A stretch of DNA of 64,000 nt from CAZSCF01 sp964547585 (GCA_964547585.1 CAZJOI010000001.1:1-64000), one strand, 5' to 3'; shown: positions 54,998 through 63,392, counted from the stretch's first letter. Notes: generated by a model from the letters alone, not told the origin. Numbers and translations: made by a program.

Positions 54998-55663
54998 ATG
55001 GACAAACTAACGGCCAAACAAAATTTAATTCTCGAAACAATCAGGGAAATGATTGAAAGAGAAAAAAAGAATCCGACTACCTATGGAGTACATAAGGATC
55101 TGCAAGAAAGAGGTGTGGAAGTCGGCAGTCTCAAGGGGACTGTTCAAGTCATTGAAGCTCTTGAGAAAAAAGATTTACTCAAAAGAGACAAAGACAGAAA
55201 AATATTTTTAGTCGAAAATGAAAGCTATGCCAATTGGGGTAATATTTTTTCCATTCCAATGTATGGCTTGGCCTCCTGCGGAGAAGCCTTGTCTTTCGCT
55301 GACAATAATGTGGATGGCTATCTGCAAATTTCCAAGAGTCTTTTTCGAGAAGTTAGTCCAGCCAAACTTTTTGCGGTCAAAGCCTTGGGCGATTCGATGG
55401 ATAAGAATGAAATCAATGATGGAGATTATGTGGTTTTTGAAAAATGTGAACCGGGCTGTGATTTTGAAAAAAAGATTGTGGTAGCGGTTATTAATGGTAT
55501 GGCCACGATCAAAAAATATCAAAAACTTCCGCACGGCATTATTGGACTTTTCCCTAATTCAACCAATCCCATGCATCAACCAATCTATTTGGATGAATCA
55601 GATACGATCTTGATCGCAGGAACATTCAAAAAAGTTCTGCCAGTAAAGTATGTAAGTTTATAA
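54998..55663 (+). CDS. LexA-like repressor (S24 autopeptidase)
   Basis: A 221-residue SOS-type repressor. An N-terminal winged-helix-like DNA-binding region (about 1-70: TAKQNLILETIREMI) precedes the S24 peptidase domain. The cleavage site is probably C94-G95 in LASCGEAL, as in UmuD, where LexA usually has Ala-Gly. The catalytic Ser133 is in GDSMDKNEINDGDYVV and the Lys is K172 in TIKKYQK. Self-cleavage after DNA damage should free its operators. It may control the island; the inverted repeat before it is a candidate site. Confidence 0.9.
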   Translation: MDKLTAKQNLILETIREMIEREKKNPTTYGVHKDLQERGVEVGSLKGTVQVIEALEKKDLLKRDKDRKIFLVENESYANWGNIFSIPMYGLASCGEALSFADNNVDGYLQISKSLFREVSPAKLFAVKALGDSMDKNEINDGDYVVFEKCEPGCDFEKKIVVAVINGMATIKKYQKLPHGIIGLFPNSTNPMHQPIYLDESDTILIAGTFKKVLPVKYVSL

Positions 55664-55694
55664 ATTAAATATTGTTTGTTGCTTTGAAGAAAAA

Positions 55695-55724
55695 TTGACT
55701 TGGTATATGATTGTTATATATGAT
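55695..55724 (+). promoter_or_regulatory. Probable promoter of the glycosyltransferase cluster
   Basis: TTGACT (55695-55700) and TATGAT (55719-55724) are 18 bases apart. The repeat TATATGATtgTTATATATGAT overlaps the -10. Confidence 0.5.
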
Positions 55725-55747
55725 GATGGAGTATTTACTAAAACGTT

Positions 55748-56498
55748 ATGGAAAAGAAAAAGATTGTTATTGTTCTGCCAGCCTATAATGCCAGTGAAAC
55801 ACTGGAGAAAACCATTGAATTCTTACCAAAGGATTTGGATGCGGAAATAATTTTAGTTGATGATAATAGCAAAGACAATACATCTAAAATCGCAGAGAGG
55901 CTCAGAATAACCACCATAAAACATGAAAAAAAATGTTGGATATGGTGGCAATCAAAAAACATGTTATCGAGAAGCATTGAGAATGGGTGCAGACATTGTC
56001 GTTATGCTTCATCCGGATGGGCAATATGACCCAAGAATGGTGAAGGGTCTTCTTATGCCATTGGAGCTTGGTATTTGTGATGTTGTGCTTGGAAATAGAA
56101 TAAGATCAAGAAAAGAAACTTTGAAAAATGGAATGCCGCTTATTAAATATGTTTTGAATAGATTTCTTACGTTAATGCAAAATATTATCCTCAGCCAAAA
56201 TCTGGGGGAGTTTCTAACTGGCTATAGGGCTTATAAAAGAGAGGTTTTGGAAGTAGTTGATTTTAATGTTTTTTCTGATGATTTCGTTTTCGACTCTGAA
56301 TTTTTAATAGCGGCTATTTATCATGACTTCCGCATAGGTGATGTTCCAGTTCCGACAATCTATAATCAAAATTCTTCTCAGATTAAATTCGCAAAGGGAG
56401 CAAAATATGTCCTAGAAACATTTTTAGTTTTAATAAAATATTTTTTTCAAAAAATAAATATTTTTAAATTTAGAATTTTTAGAAAACGCTTTATCTGA
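55748..56498 (+). pseudogene. Family 2 glycosyltransferase, broken by a +1 frameshift
   Basis: Two overlapping frames make one GT2 protein. The first (55748-56029) has VIVLPAYNASETLEKTIE and IILVDDNSKDNT. The second (entered at about 55923) has NVGYGGNQKTCYREAL, VVMLHPDGQYDP and GYRAYKREVLE. They join at a run of eight A (55926-55933): with seven A the frame would read HEKNVGYGG. Such enzymes resemble polyprenyl-phosphate sugar transferases. The break may be a sequencing error, a real mutation, or slippage. It heads a cluster with a methyltransferase and a TPR membrane protein. Confidence 0.85.
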
Positions 56499-56502
56499 CT
56501 CT

Positions 56503-57417
56503 ATGCTTTGTATTCATGAGAGAACAAAAAACATTTTGGAAGCGGATGACTTTTTCCTTTTGGAATGTCTTTCTTGTCGGTTGATTTTCTTGCAGAAAAA
56601 AAATGAACCAAATTCAGATCAAAATATCTATACGAATTATTACAAAGAAGAAACAGGAGAAAGATTTGAGAACATAGTTGAATTTGTGGTCAAAGTTTTC
56701 CGGTTCTGGCGAGCTTTGAAAATCTTTCTTTTGAATCCGAAAGGCAAAAAAATTCTGGATATTGGAAGCGGCAGGGGATGGATGCTTTATTTTTTGAAAA
56801 AATATTTTAAATATAATGTTGCTGTTGGTACTCAAATTTCCGAAAATGCCTACAGATTTTCAAGAGATAAGCTTGGATTGGAAATTTACAACAAAGATTT
56901 GCTTGATTTGGAATTAAACAGTGCTAAATTTGATATCATTACTCTTTGGCATGTTCTGGAGCATGTTCCAGCGCCGGAAGCCTACATTCAAAGAATAAGC
57001 GAACTATTGGAAAATGATGGCCTAATTCTGATTGAAGTTCCTAATTTTAATTCTTGGTCCAGAATATTGTCAAAAAAACGCTGGCTGGCCATGGACCCAG
57101 CGCATCATGTGACTTTTTTTACTCCAGATTCATTAGGCGATCTTCTGGAAAAATATAATTTTAAAATTAAAAAAATAAATACTTTTTCATTGGAATACTC
57201 TGCTTTTACTTCAACGCAAAGCCTGCTTAATCTTATGGTTGGAACAAATAATTATTTTTTTCAGTGGCTTCAGAACGGAAGAATTAATTTTAAAATAATT
57301 TTTCACTTGTTGCTGTTTATAGTTTTGTTTCCTGGGTGTTTTATTTTTAATTCGGCACTATATTTTTCCCGTAAGGGAGAAATAATAAATATTATTGCAG
57401 AAAAGAATGTCAGATAA
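56503..57417 (+). CDS. SAM-dependent methyltransferase with C-terminal membrane segment
   Basis: A 304-residue class I methyltransferase (Methyltransf_23-like). The N-terminal CIHERT...LECLSCRLIF may bind zinc. Motif I is ILDIGSGRGWMLYFL (about 85-99), and ITLWHVLEHV with ILIEVPNF follow as in sugar and lipid methyltransferases. The C-terminus (about 270-292) is hydrophobic and would anchor it to the membrane. It lies five bases after the glycosyltransferase and overlaps the next gene by 11 bases, so a role in decorating an envelope glycan is likely. No SD. Confidence 0.88.
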   Translation: MLCIHERTKNILEADDFFLLECLSCRLIFLQKKNEPNSDQNIYTNYYKEETGERFENIVEFVVKVFRFWRALKIFLLNPKGKKILDIGSGRGWMLYFLKKYFKYNVAVGTQISENAYRFSRDKLGLEIYNKDLLDLELNSAKFDIITLWHVLEHVPAPEAYIQRISELLENDGLILIEVPNFNSWSRILSKKRWLAMDPAHHVTFFTPDSLGDLLEKYNFKIKKINTFSLEYSAFTSTQSLLNLMVGTNNYFFQWLQNGRINFKIIFHLLLFIVLFPGCFIFNSALYFSRKGEIINIIAEKNVR

Positions 57418-59155
57418 TTGGAAAAATTTTTTTAAAAAAGAAACTTTTCTGGTTGGCAGACGGCCGTTTTTTTGGATTGCAGGTGTTATTTTTATTGTTT
57501 TTTTGCCAACTCTGTTTTATAGCATTGTTTATTTGGATGACAATGTCTTGGCAGTTGGGCACTATCAATTTAATAGGCACTTAATAAATATTTTTCAAGC
57601 TTTTGGTGAAGATATATTCCGAAGCGTGCAAGGCGGGGGTTCTTTTTATCGTCCAATTTTAAGGTGGACATTTATATTTGACGCGCAGTTTGGGGAGGGG
57701 TTAGTGATATTTATGTCACATCTCACGAACATGATTTTGCATATAATTTCTATATGTTTGCTTTTTTATCTGCTTCTAAAATTTGAAATTAAGAAAGGTA
57801 CAGCTCTGCTGCTTTCTCTGATTTTTGCTGTTCATCCGTTGACTTCTCAGACCGTGGCATTCATAGCAGGAAGAAATGACTCGCTGCTAGCTATTTTTGT
57901 TTTTCCTTCATTGATTTTTTTTCTAGATTTTTTGAAAAATAATGACAGAAGGAAATATGTTTGGCATTTGATATTTCTTACGTTAGCTTTGTTCACCAAG
58001 GAAACAGCCGTTATTTTGCCGGCACTGTGTTTTGTTTACGCAATTGTTTTTATCGGTGCAAGGAAAATTATAGTTGATTGGAAAAAATATGCATTTATTT
58101 TAACTGGATGGTTGATGATTTTAGTTTTTTGGTTTGCTGTGAGACGTGGAGTCTTAGAAAATTTTATAGGTAATGCGGACTACAATATTTTTAAAGCCAT
58201 CTTTAATAATTTTCCTTCCATTTTACCTGCAATCGGAAAAATAATCCTTCCTTTTGGTCTGTCGGTTTTCCCGGTTCTAAGGGATATGTCATTTTTCTAT
58301 GGAATTGTTTCTTTGATATTTTTGGCTTGTTGGTTTTTGTTGTCTCAAAAAAAGAATTATAAGTTGATAATGTTTGGGTTTTCTTGGTTTTTGCTTTTTA
58401 TCTTACTCACTCTCATAAAACCAATGGATGCTGTACCGGATTTTTCTGAAAATAGAATTTATCTTCCCATGTTTGGTTTTATATTTGTTATTTTGGGGTT
58501 AGGGGAAATCAGGCTTTTCCACAGAATTAAAGACGAGTTGTTCAGAAAAAAAATGTTGTTAGTCATGGCTGTGAGTCTGATAGTTATTTTTTCTTGTGTA
58601 ACAATTTATCGGAATCAATATTACAAAGATAAGATGAGCTTTTGGGAGAATGCCGTGAAGACATCTCCTAGTTTTGCTTTTAATCACAATAATTTCGGAG
58701 CGATGAAATATTTGGATAAAAAACTTGATTTAGCAGAGATGGAATTCAGAAAGGCGCTAGAGCTTAATCCTAATGAAAAAATGGCGCATAATAATCTCGG
58801 TCTTATATATATGGATCAAGGCGATTATATGAGAGCAGAAGCGGAGTTTGAAATGGAATTAAAAATCAATCCATATTACGACAATTGTTATGCCAATCGC
58901 GGACTCTTGTATTACAAGATGGGTAAAATGGATCAGGCGATAGTCGATTGGAAAAAGACATTGGAAATAAATCCAAATTATAACAGCGTCTTGCATAATT
59001 TGGCGGTCTATTATTATGAACAGAAAAATTTTTCAGAAGCCATTTTTTATGCTCAGGAAATAGTTGATCGCGGATTTCCCTTACAACTCGAACTTCAGAG
59101 ATTATTGCAGCCGACAAGCTTTTTGCAATTGCCAGCTGTTAATTTAAAAAAATAA
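57407..59155 (+). CDS. Polytopic membrane protein with C-terminal TPR repeats (Tmtc-like)
   Basis: A 582-residue protein. About eleven membrane segments cover residues 15-415. A luminal-type motif, YLDDNVLAVGHYQF, with an early Asp pair, and the loop HPLTSQTVAFIAGRNDS are typical of the GT-C/Tmtc (DUF1736-related) glycosyltransferase group. Three TPR units follow (AEMEFRKALELNPNEKMAHNN, AEAEFEMELKINPYYDN, AIVDWKKTLEINPNYNS). Eukaryotic Tmtc proteins O-mannosylate cadherins; bacterial relatives probably move sugars from a lipid carrier onto proteins or glycans. It overlaps the methyltransferase gene. The start is ATG 57407. Confidence 0.85.
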   Translation: MSDNWKNFFKKETFLVGRRPFFWIAGVIFIVFLPTLFYSIVYLDDNVLAVGHYQFNRHLINIFQAFGEDIFRSVQGGGSFYRPILRWTFIFDAQFGEGLVIFMSHLTNMILHIISICLLFYLLLKFEIKKGTALLLSLIFAVHPLTSQTVAFIAGRNDSLLAIFVFPSLIFFLDFLKNNDRRKYVWHLIFLTLALFTKETAVILPALCFVYAIVFIGARKIIVDWKKYAFILTGWLMILVFWFAVRRGVLENFIGNADYNIFKAIFNNFPSILPAIGKIILPFGLSVFPVLRDMSFFYGIVSLIFLACWFLLSQKKNYKLIMFGFSWFLLFILLTLIKPMDAVPDFSENRIYLPMFGFIFVILGLGEIRLFHRIKDELFRKKMLLVMAVSLIVIFSCVTIYRNQYYKDKMSFWENAVKTSPSFAFNHNNFGAMKYLDKKLDLAEMEFRKALELNPNEKMAHNNLGLIYMDQGDYMRAEAEFEMELKINPYYDNCYANRGLLYYKMGKMDQAIVDWKKTLEINPNYNSVLHNLAVYYYEQKNFSEAIFYAQEIVDRGFPLQLELQRLLQPTSFLQLPAVNLKK

Positions 59156-59212
59156 TTTATGGGCTGTGGATAACTCAATATTTTGGCTTATAATCCGCTA
59201 CTTGCAAAGTGC

Positions 59213-59240
59213 TTGGCGGATTTTTATATTGTGGTATAAT
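59213..59240 (+). promoter_or_regulatory. nrdR operon promoter
   Basis: TTGGCG (59213-59218) and TATAAT (59235-59240) are 16 bases apart, upstream of the NrdR box. Confidence 0.6.
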
Positions 59241-59251
59241 GTTATTACTAT

Positions 59252-59267
59252 ACACTATATATAGTAC
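59252..59267. promoter_or_regulatory. NrdR box
   Basis: ACACTATATATAGTAC fits the NrdR consensus acaCwAtATaTwGtgt at all but the last positions. It lies just behind the predicted start of transcription. A weaker second site (59219-59234, with ATATTGTGG) lies 33 bases upstream, near the three-turn spacing typical of paired NrdR boxes. NrdR loaded with dATP/ATP would repress the operon. Confidence 0.8.
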
Positions 59268-59307
59268 ATATTAGTTATAAGCTCTATAAAATTTTGATTT
59301 AAAAAAT

Positions 59308-59760
59308 ATGAATTGTCCATTTTGTAATAACTCTGAAACTAAGGTGGTTGATTCCAGAGAAACGAATGAAGGCAAAATTACCCGGAGGAGGCGAGAATGC
59401 TTGAAATGTAATCTGCGCTTCAGCACCTATGAAGAAGTGGAGCTCTTAAATTTGACGGTGCTGAAAAAAGACGGAGCCAGAGTTGAATATGACAAGAGCA
59501 AAATTGAATTTGGTATTAGAAAGGCATTGGAAAAAAGACCAATCAATGATGAGAAGTTTTCTAAGCTGATGGGGGACATTGAATACGAAATCAGGAGCTT
59601 GGAAAAACTGGAAGTAAGCACCAGAGAAATTGGAAAAATCATTCTCAAAAAATTGAAAGATTTAGATGAAGTAGCCTATGTGCGATTCGCCAGTGTTTAT
59701 AAGTCCTTTGGCAGTATCGAAAGCTTTAAAAAAGAACTGGACATGCTAGATAAAGATTAG
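59308..59760 (+). CDS. nrdR: Transcriptional repressor NrdR
   Basis: Represses ribonucleotide reductase genes in response to dATP, 150 residues. The N-terminal zinc ribbon CPFCNNSETKVVDSRETNEG with CLKC and the RRRRECL DNA-binding stretch precede an ATP-cone domain (VLKKDGARVEYDKSKIEFGI). It lies 45 bases upstream of nrdD, and NrdR boxes sit in front of it, so it is self-regulated together with nrdD-nrdG. Confidence 0.96.
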   Translation: MNCPFCNNSETKVVDSRETNEGKITRRRRECLKCNLRFSTYEEVELLNLTVLKKDGARVEYDKSKIEFGIRKALEKRPINDEKFSKLMGDIEYEIRSLEKLEVSTREIGKIILKKLKDLDEVAYVRFASVYKSFGSIESFKKELDMLDKD

Positions 59761-59805
59761 TTGCGTAATTTTTTTAGTAATTAATAAGTTAACTTTTTGA
59801 AAAAC

Positions 59806-62034
59806 ATGGCAAAACAAAAAAAGAAAGAAAAGGGGACAAGGAAAAAAGAGGGAAAAAAAGAAGTAAAGAAAACTTCGAGAAAAACAGTTTCGAAAAATAA
59901 CATAACGAGAGTCATCAAAAGAAGCGGACAAATTGCAGCTTTTGATAAGCGCAAGGTTGTTAAGGCTGTGCAGAAAGCTTTGGAAGCGACTGGAGAAGGA
60001 ACGCTGACAGATGCAAAAAAAGTTACTGAAAAAATTATTCGTCTTTTAAATAAAAATTACAAAAAAGGCTATATTCCCCAAATTGAAGAAATTCAGGATT
60101 TGGTAGAAAGAGTTTTGATGATTTTGGATTTTGACGAAACAGCCAAGGCCTACATTCTTTATCGAGAGCAACACAGAAAAATCAGAGAGACCGAAGAATC
60201 ATTGAAGGAGGCTGTTAATTTGGTAGATAAATATATTCAAGAAATTGACTGGAAGGTTAAAGAAAATGCCAACATGGCCTATTCCTTACAAGGACTCAAT
60301 AACTATATTTCTTCAGTTGTGAGTTCCAAATATTGGATGAATCGGGTTTATTCCAAAGATATTCGTAATGCACATGAAGAAGGAGATTTTCATATTCATG
60401 ACTTGCAATTGGTAGCGGCTTATTGCTGTGGTTGGGATTTGCAAGATTTATTGCGCCGAGGCTTCACCGGTGTTTCCGGAAAAGTAGCCTGCAAACCGGC
60501 CAAGCACTTTGGTTCCGCCTTGGGACAAATGGTTAATTTCATCTATACCTTGCAGGGAGAAGTGGCTGGCGCACAAGCTTTTTCAAATTTCGACACACTG
60601 CTAGCACCCTTTATTCGTTTCGACAAATTGAGCTATGAAGAAGTAAAGCAGGGCATTCAGTCGTTTGTTTTTAATATGAATGTCTCGACTCGAGTTGGTT
60701 TTCAAACTCCTTTTTCCAATATTACTTTAGACATCATGCCTCCCAAAACTTTGGCCAAAGAGGCGATTATCATTGGCGGAGTTTTACAAAAAGAAACTTA
60801 TGGAGAATTTCAGGAAGAAATGAATATGATAAATCGTGCTTTTGCAGAAGTGATGAGTGAGGGCGATTCTAATGGCAGAATTTTTACTTTTCCTATTCCA
60901 ACTTACAATATTGGAAAAAATTTCGACTGGGATGATAAGCGATACGATTCAATTTGGGAGATGACGGCTAAATATGGCATTCCTTATTTTGCTAATTTTA
61001 TTAATTCTGATATGGATCCGGAAGATGCACGTTCGATGTGTTGTCGCCTCAGATTGGATAATCGCGAATTACACAAACGTGGTGGCGGACTTTTTGGTGC
61101 CAACCCAATGACTGGCTCAATCGGAGTAGTCACAATTAACTTACCGCGCCTGGGTTATGTTTCCAGAAATAAAAAAGAATTTTTTCAAAAACTTGATCAT
61201 TTGATGGACTTGGCGGAGGAAAGTTTGGAAACAAAAAGAAAACTGGTTGAAAGTCTGACTGAAAAAGGTCTCTATCCATACACAAAGTTTTATTTGGATT
61301 CTATTAAGGTGCGTCGTGGTAAATATTGGAATAATCATTTTTCCACCATTGGAATTGTCGGAATGAATGAAGCGCTTCTCAATTTGATGGGAGTGAACAT
61401 TACTACCAAGGCTGGACAAAAATTGTCAGAAGAAATTTTGACTCATATGCGAGAAAGAATTATCCAATATCAAGAGGAAACTGGCAATCTGTTCAATCTG
61501 GAAGCCACTCCAGCTGAAGGTACATCATACCGCCTGGCCAGACTCGACAGAGAAAAATATTCCAAGATTATTTTTGCCAACGATGAAAAAGTTAAAAAAG
61601 ATGGCGTGGAACCATATTACACAAATTCTTCGCAACTGCCAGTTGGACACACGGATGACATTTTTGAGGCTTTGGATCTTCAGGAAAAAATGCAAACGAA
61701 ATATACTGGCGGAACAGTTTTGCATGGATTTTTGGGAGAAAGAATCTATGACATTGAATCAACCAAAAGACTCATCCGCAAGATCGCTGAAAATTATTCT
61801 TTGCCATATTTTACCCTCACCCCAACTTTTAGCATTTGCCCAGTGCATGGTTATTTGTCCGGTGAACATTACACTTGTCCAAAATGCGTAGTTGAACAAA
61901 AAACAGAAGTTTATTCACGCGTAGTCGGTTATATTCGTCCAATCCAACAATGGAATGGAGGCAAGCAAGAAGAATTCAGAGATCGCAAGGAATTTGTGGT
62001 CAAACAAAAAACCAAAGAGAAAATCAAATTGTAA
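59806..62034 (+). CDS. nrdD: Anaerobic (class III) ribonucleoside-triphosphate reductase
   Basis: Oxygen-sensitive glycyl-radical enzyme reducing NTPs to dNTPs, 742 residues. A Lys-rich head (MAKQKKKEKGTRKKEGKKE) precedes an ATP-cone (VIKRSGQIAAFDKRKVVKAV). The catalytic domain shows DFHIHDLQLVAAYCCGWDL and NFDTLLAPF. A zinc site CPVHGY...CPKC precedes the glycyl-radical segment RVVGYIRPIQQWNGGKQEEF. I start at ATG 59806, not the TTG three codons earlier. The enzyme implies growth without oxygen. Confidence 0.97.
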   Translation: MAKQKKKEKGTRKKEGKKEVKKTSRKTVSKNNITRVIKRSGQIAAFDKRKVVKAVQKALEATGEGTLTDAKKVTEKIIRLLNKNYKKGYIPQIEEIQDLVERVLMILDFDETAKAYILYREQHRKIRETEESLKEAVNLVDKYIQEIDWKVKENANMAYSLQGLNNYISSVVSSKYWMNRVYSKDIRNAHEEGDFHIHDLQLVAAYCCGWDLQDLLRRGFTGVSGKVACKPAKHFGSALGQMVNFIYTLQGEVAGAQAFSNFDTLLAPFIRFDKLSYEEVKQGIQSFVFNMNVSTRVGFQTPFSNITLDIMPPKTLAKEAIIIGGVLQKETYGEFQEEMNMINRAFAEVMSEGDSNGRIFTFPIPTYNIGKNFDWDDKRYDSIWEMTAKYGIPYFANFINSDMDPEDARSMCCRLRLDNRELHKRGGGLFGANPMTGSIGVVTINLPRLGYVSRNKKEFFQKLDHLMDLAEESLETKRKLVESLTEKGLYPYTKFYLDSIKVRRGKYWNNHFSTIGIVGMNEALLNLMGVNITTKAGQKLSEEILTHMRERIIQYQEETGNLFNLEATPAEGTSYRLARLDREKYSKIIFANDEKVKKDGVEPYYTNSSQLPVGHTDDIFEALDLQEKMQTKYTGGTVLHGFLGERIYDIESTKRLIRKIAENYSLPYFTLTPTFSICPVHGYLSGEHYTCPKCVVEQKTEVYSRVVGYIRPIQQWNGGKQEEFRDRKEFVVKQKTKEKIKL

Positions 62035-62053
62035 AAGACAAAAAAGATAGCGG

Positions 62054-62093
62054 GGCGACCTAATGAAAATTTAGGTCGTCCTAAATTTTCATT
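62054..62093 (+). promoter_or_regulatory. Mutually exclusive hairpins in the nrdG leader
   Basis: Hairpin A pairs CGACCTAA (62056-62063) with TTAGGTCG (62071-62078). Hairpin B pairs AATGAAAATTTAGG (62062-62075) with CCTAAATTTTCATT (62080-62093), a perfect 14-bp stem with a 4-base loop that ends at the base before the nrdG ATG. Bases 62062-62063 and 62071-62075 are shared, so only one can form. It could tune nrdG translation. Confidence 0.65.
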
Positions 62094-62792
62094 ATGATTT
62101 TAGGCGGTTGGCAAAAATTAACGCTTATTGATTATCCAGGCAAAATAGCCATGACTGTTTTTACGGTCGGCTGTAATTTTCGTTGTCCATTCTGTCATAA
62201 CCCAGGATTAGTTGTTGGTTCACAGTTCACAGTTCACGGTAATCTAGAAAAGGATTTTTTTGATTTTCTCAAAAAAAGAAAAGGCAAGTTGGAAGGAGTT
62301 TGCATTACCGGAGGCGAACCAATTATTCAAAAAGATCTCATTGATTTTATTAAAAAAATAAAAAAGCTGGGTTTCTCGGTTAAGCTGGATACAAACGGTG
62401 CTCGTCCAGATGTTTTGAAACAAATTATTGATCAGAAGTTGGTGGATTTTGTTGCGATGGATATTAAAAATTCTCTCAAAAAATATTCCGAAACTTCTGG
62501 CGTCAAAGTTGATACTGACAGAATAAAATTGAGCGTGGAGTTGATCAAGAACAGTGGTTTGCCCTATGAATTTCGCACTACGGTTGTGCCAGGTTTTCAC
62601 ACAGAAAAAGATTTTCTGGAAATTGCGGCTTGGCTTAAGGGTTCGAAAAAATATTTTCTGCAGGAATATCGCCCAGAAAAAACACTGGATGCCAAGATTG
62701 GAAAAATAACCAAGGGCAAAAAAATTGATCTGGAAAAAATCAAGAAGAAAATTAAAAAGAGCTTTGATTTCGTGGGCGTTCGCAGTCAATAA
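62094..62792 (+). CDS. nrdG: Anaerobic ribonucleotide reductase activating protein
   Basis: Radical-SAM activase that installs the glycyl radical on NrdD, 232 residues. The cluster cysteines are in GCNFRCPFCHNPGL, followed by CITGGEPIIQKDL. It resembles the NrdG2/PflA-like type common next to such nrdD genes. A stretch built from ttcacag repeats (62219-62238) encodes GSQFTVHGNL between the cluster and the GGEP motif. The start directly follows a perfect 14-bp hairpin stem. It completes the nrdR-nrdD-nrdG module. Confidence 0.94.
   Translation: MILGGWQKLTLIDYPGKIAMTVFTVGCNFRCPFCHNPGLVVGSQFTVHGNLEKDFFDFLKKRKGKLEGVCITGGEPIIQKDLIDFIKKIKKLGFSVKLDTNGARPDVLKQIIDQKLVDFVAMDIKNSLKKYSETSGVKVDTDRIKLSVELIKNSGLPYEFRTTVVPGFHTEKDFLEIAAWLKGSKKYFLQEYRPEKTLDAKIGKITKGKKIDLEKIKKKIKKSFDFVGVRSQ
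62219..62238 (+). repeat. Tandem cagttca repeat inside nrdG
   Basis: The unit cacagtt/ttcacag is repeated within coding sequence and keeps the frame; it encodes SQFTVH. Confidence 0.6.
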
Positions 62793-62810
62793 AAATTATG
62801 TGAAATTTTC

Positions 62811-63029
62811 ATGAGGATATATGTAAAAATCCATCCTAAGTCATCGCAGAGTAAAGTTCTAAAAACAGCGGAGAATGAATATGAAGTTTGGGTAACTGCG
62901 CCGCCGGTTGACAACGCAGCCAACGAGATGCTAATACGTACACTAGCGGAATATTTTAATGTCTCAAAAAGTTCATTGACAATAGTGGGTGGCAAAACTG
63001 CCAGGACTAAAATGATTGATATTAAGTAA
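62811..63029 (+). CDS. DUF167 (YggU family) protein
   Basis: A 72-residue conserved protein. The family pattern is clear: IYVKIHPKSSQSKV, YEVWVTAPPVDNAANE, LAEYFNVSKSSLTIVGGKTARTKMIDI. Its function is not established. It starts 18 bases after nrdG. The next gene follows after 21 bases but with a strong SD. Confidence 0.93.
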   Translation: MRIYVKIHPKSSQSKVLKTAENEYEVWVTAPPVDNAANEMLIRTLAEYFNVSKSSLTIVGGKTARTKMIDIK

Positions 63030-63050
63030 AAAAAGGAAGGAGAGAATGTC

Positions 63051-63371
63051 ATGTATATTTTTCAGAAGAAGAGAAATGGAGAGGTTTTGGAGATCTATGG
63101 TCCTAATGTCCCACTGGATCAGATATATGGTCGACTTGTCGACGGACTTGGCATAGGTTCGGGATGCAACTTGTTTAACGTATTAATGAAGATTGCGAAT
63201 TTTGAAGAAAATTTGCATGTTGCATGGATTGAAAGCGTTGATTCCGGACATATTTTTTTCCGGAAAAAAACAGAAAATGTCAACATTCTAGGGCGCTTGG
63301 TTATCGAGATAAACGGAGATCTGGTCAAGCCCGAAGAAGCAGTGATGCACATGAGAATATGGTTACTCTGA
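63051..63371 (+). CDS. Hypothetical protein (106 aa) with strong SD
   Basis: No family recognised. It is a compact alpha/beta-looking protein without membrane segments (MYIFQKKRNGEVLEIYGP, RLVDGLGIGSGCNLFNVL, LHVAWIESVDSGHIFFRKK, LVIEINGDLVKPEEA). The SD is AAGGAAGGAGAG ahead of the ATG. A terminator follows 22 bases after the stop. It belongs to the class of small SD-led genes seen elsewhere in the window. Confidence 0.7.
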   Translation: MYIFQKKRNGEVLEIYGPNVPLDQIYGRLVDGLGIGSGCNLFNVLMKIANFEENLHVAWIESVDSGHIFFRKKTENVNILGRLVIEINGDLVKPEEAVMHMRIWLL

Positions 63372-63392
63372 TAAATATCAAGATCTGTTGAT

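Noticed and set aside
59165..59173. DnaA box TTATCCACA (also at 18071-18079 and 53942-53950) as a replication origin
   Set aside because: The boxes are single and scattered over 40 kb, with no cluster, AT-rich unwinding element or dnaA gene nearby.
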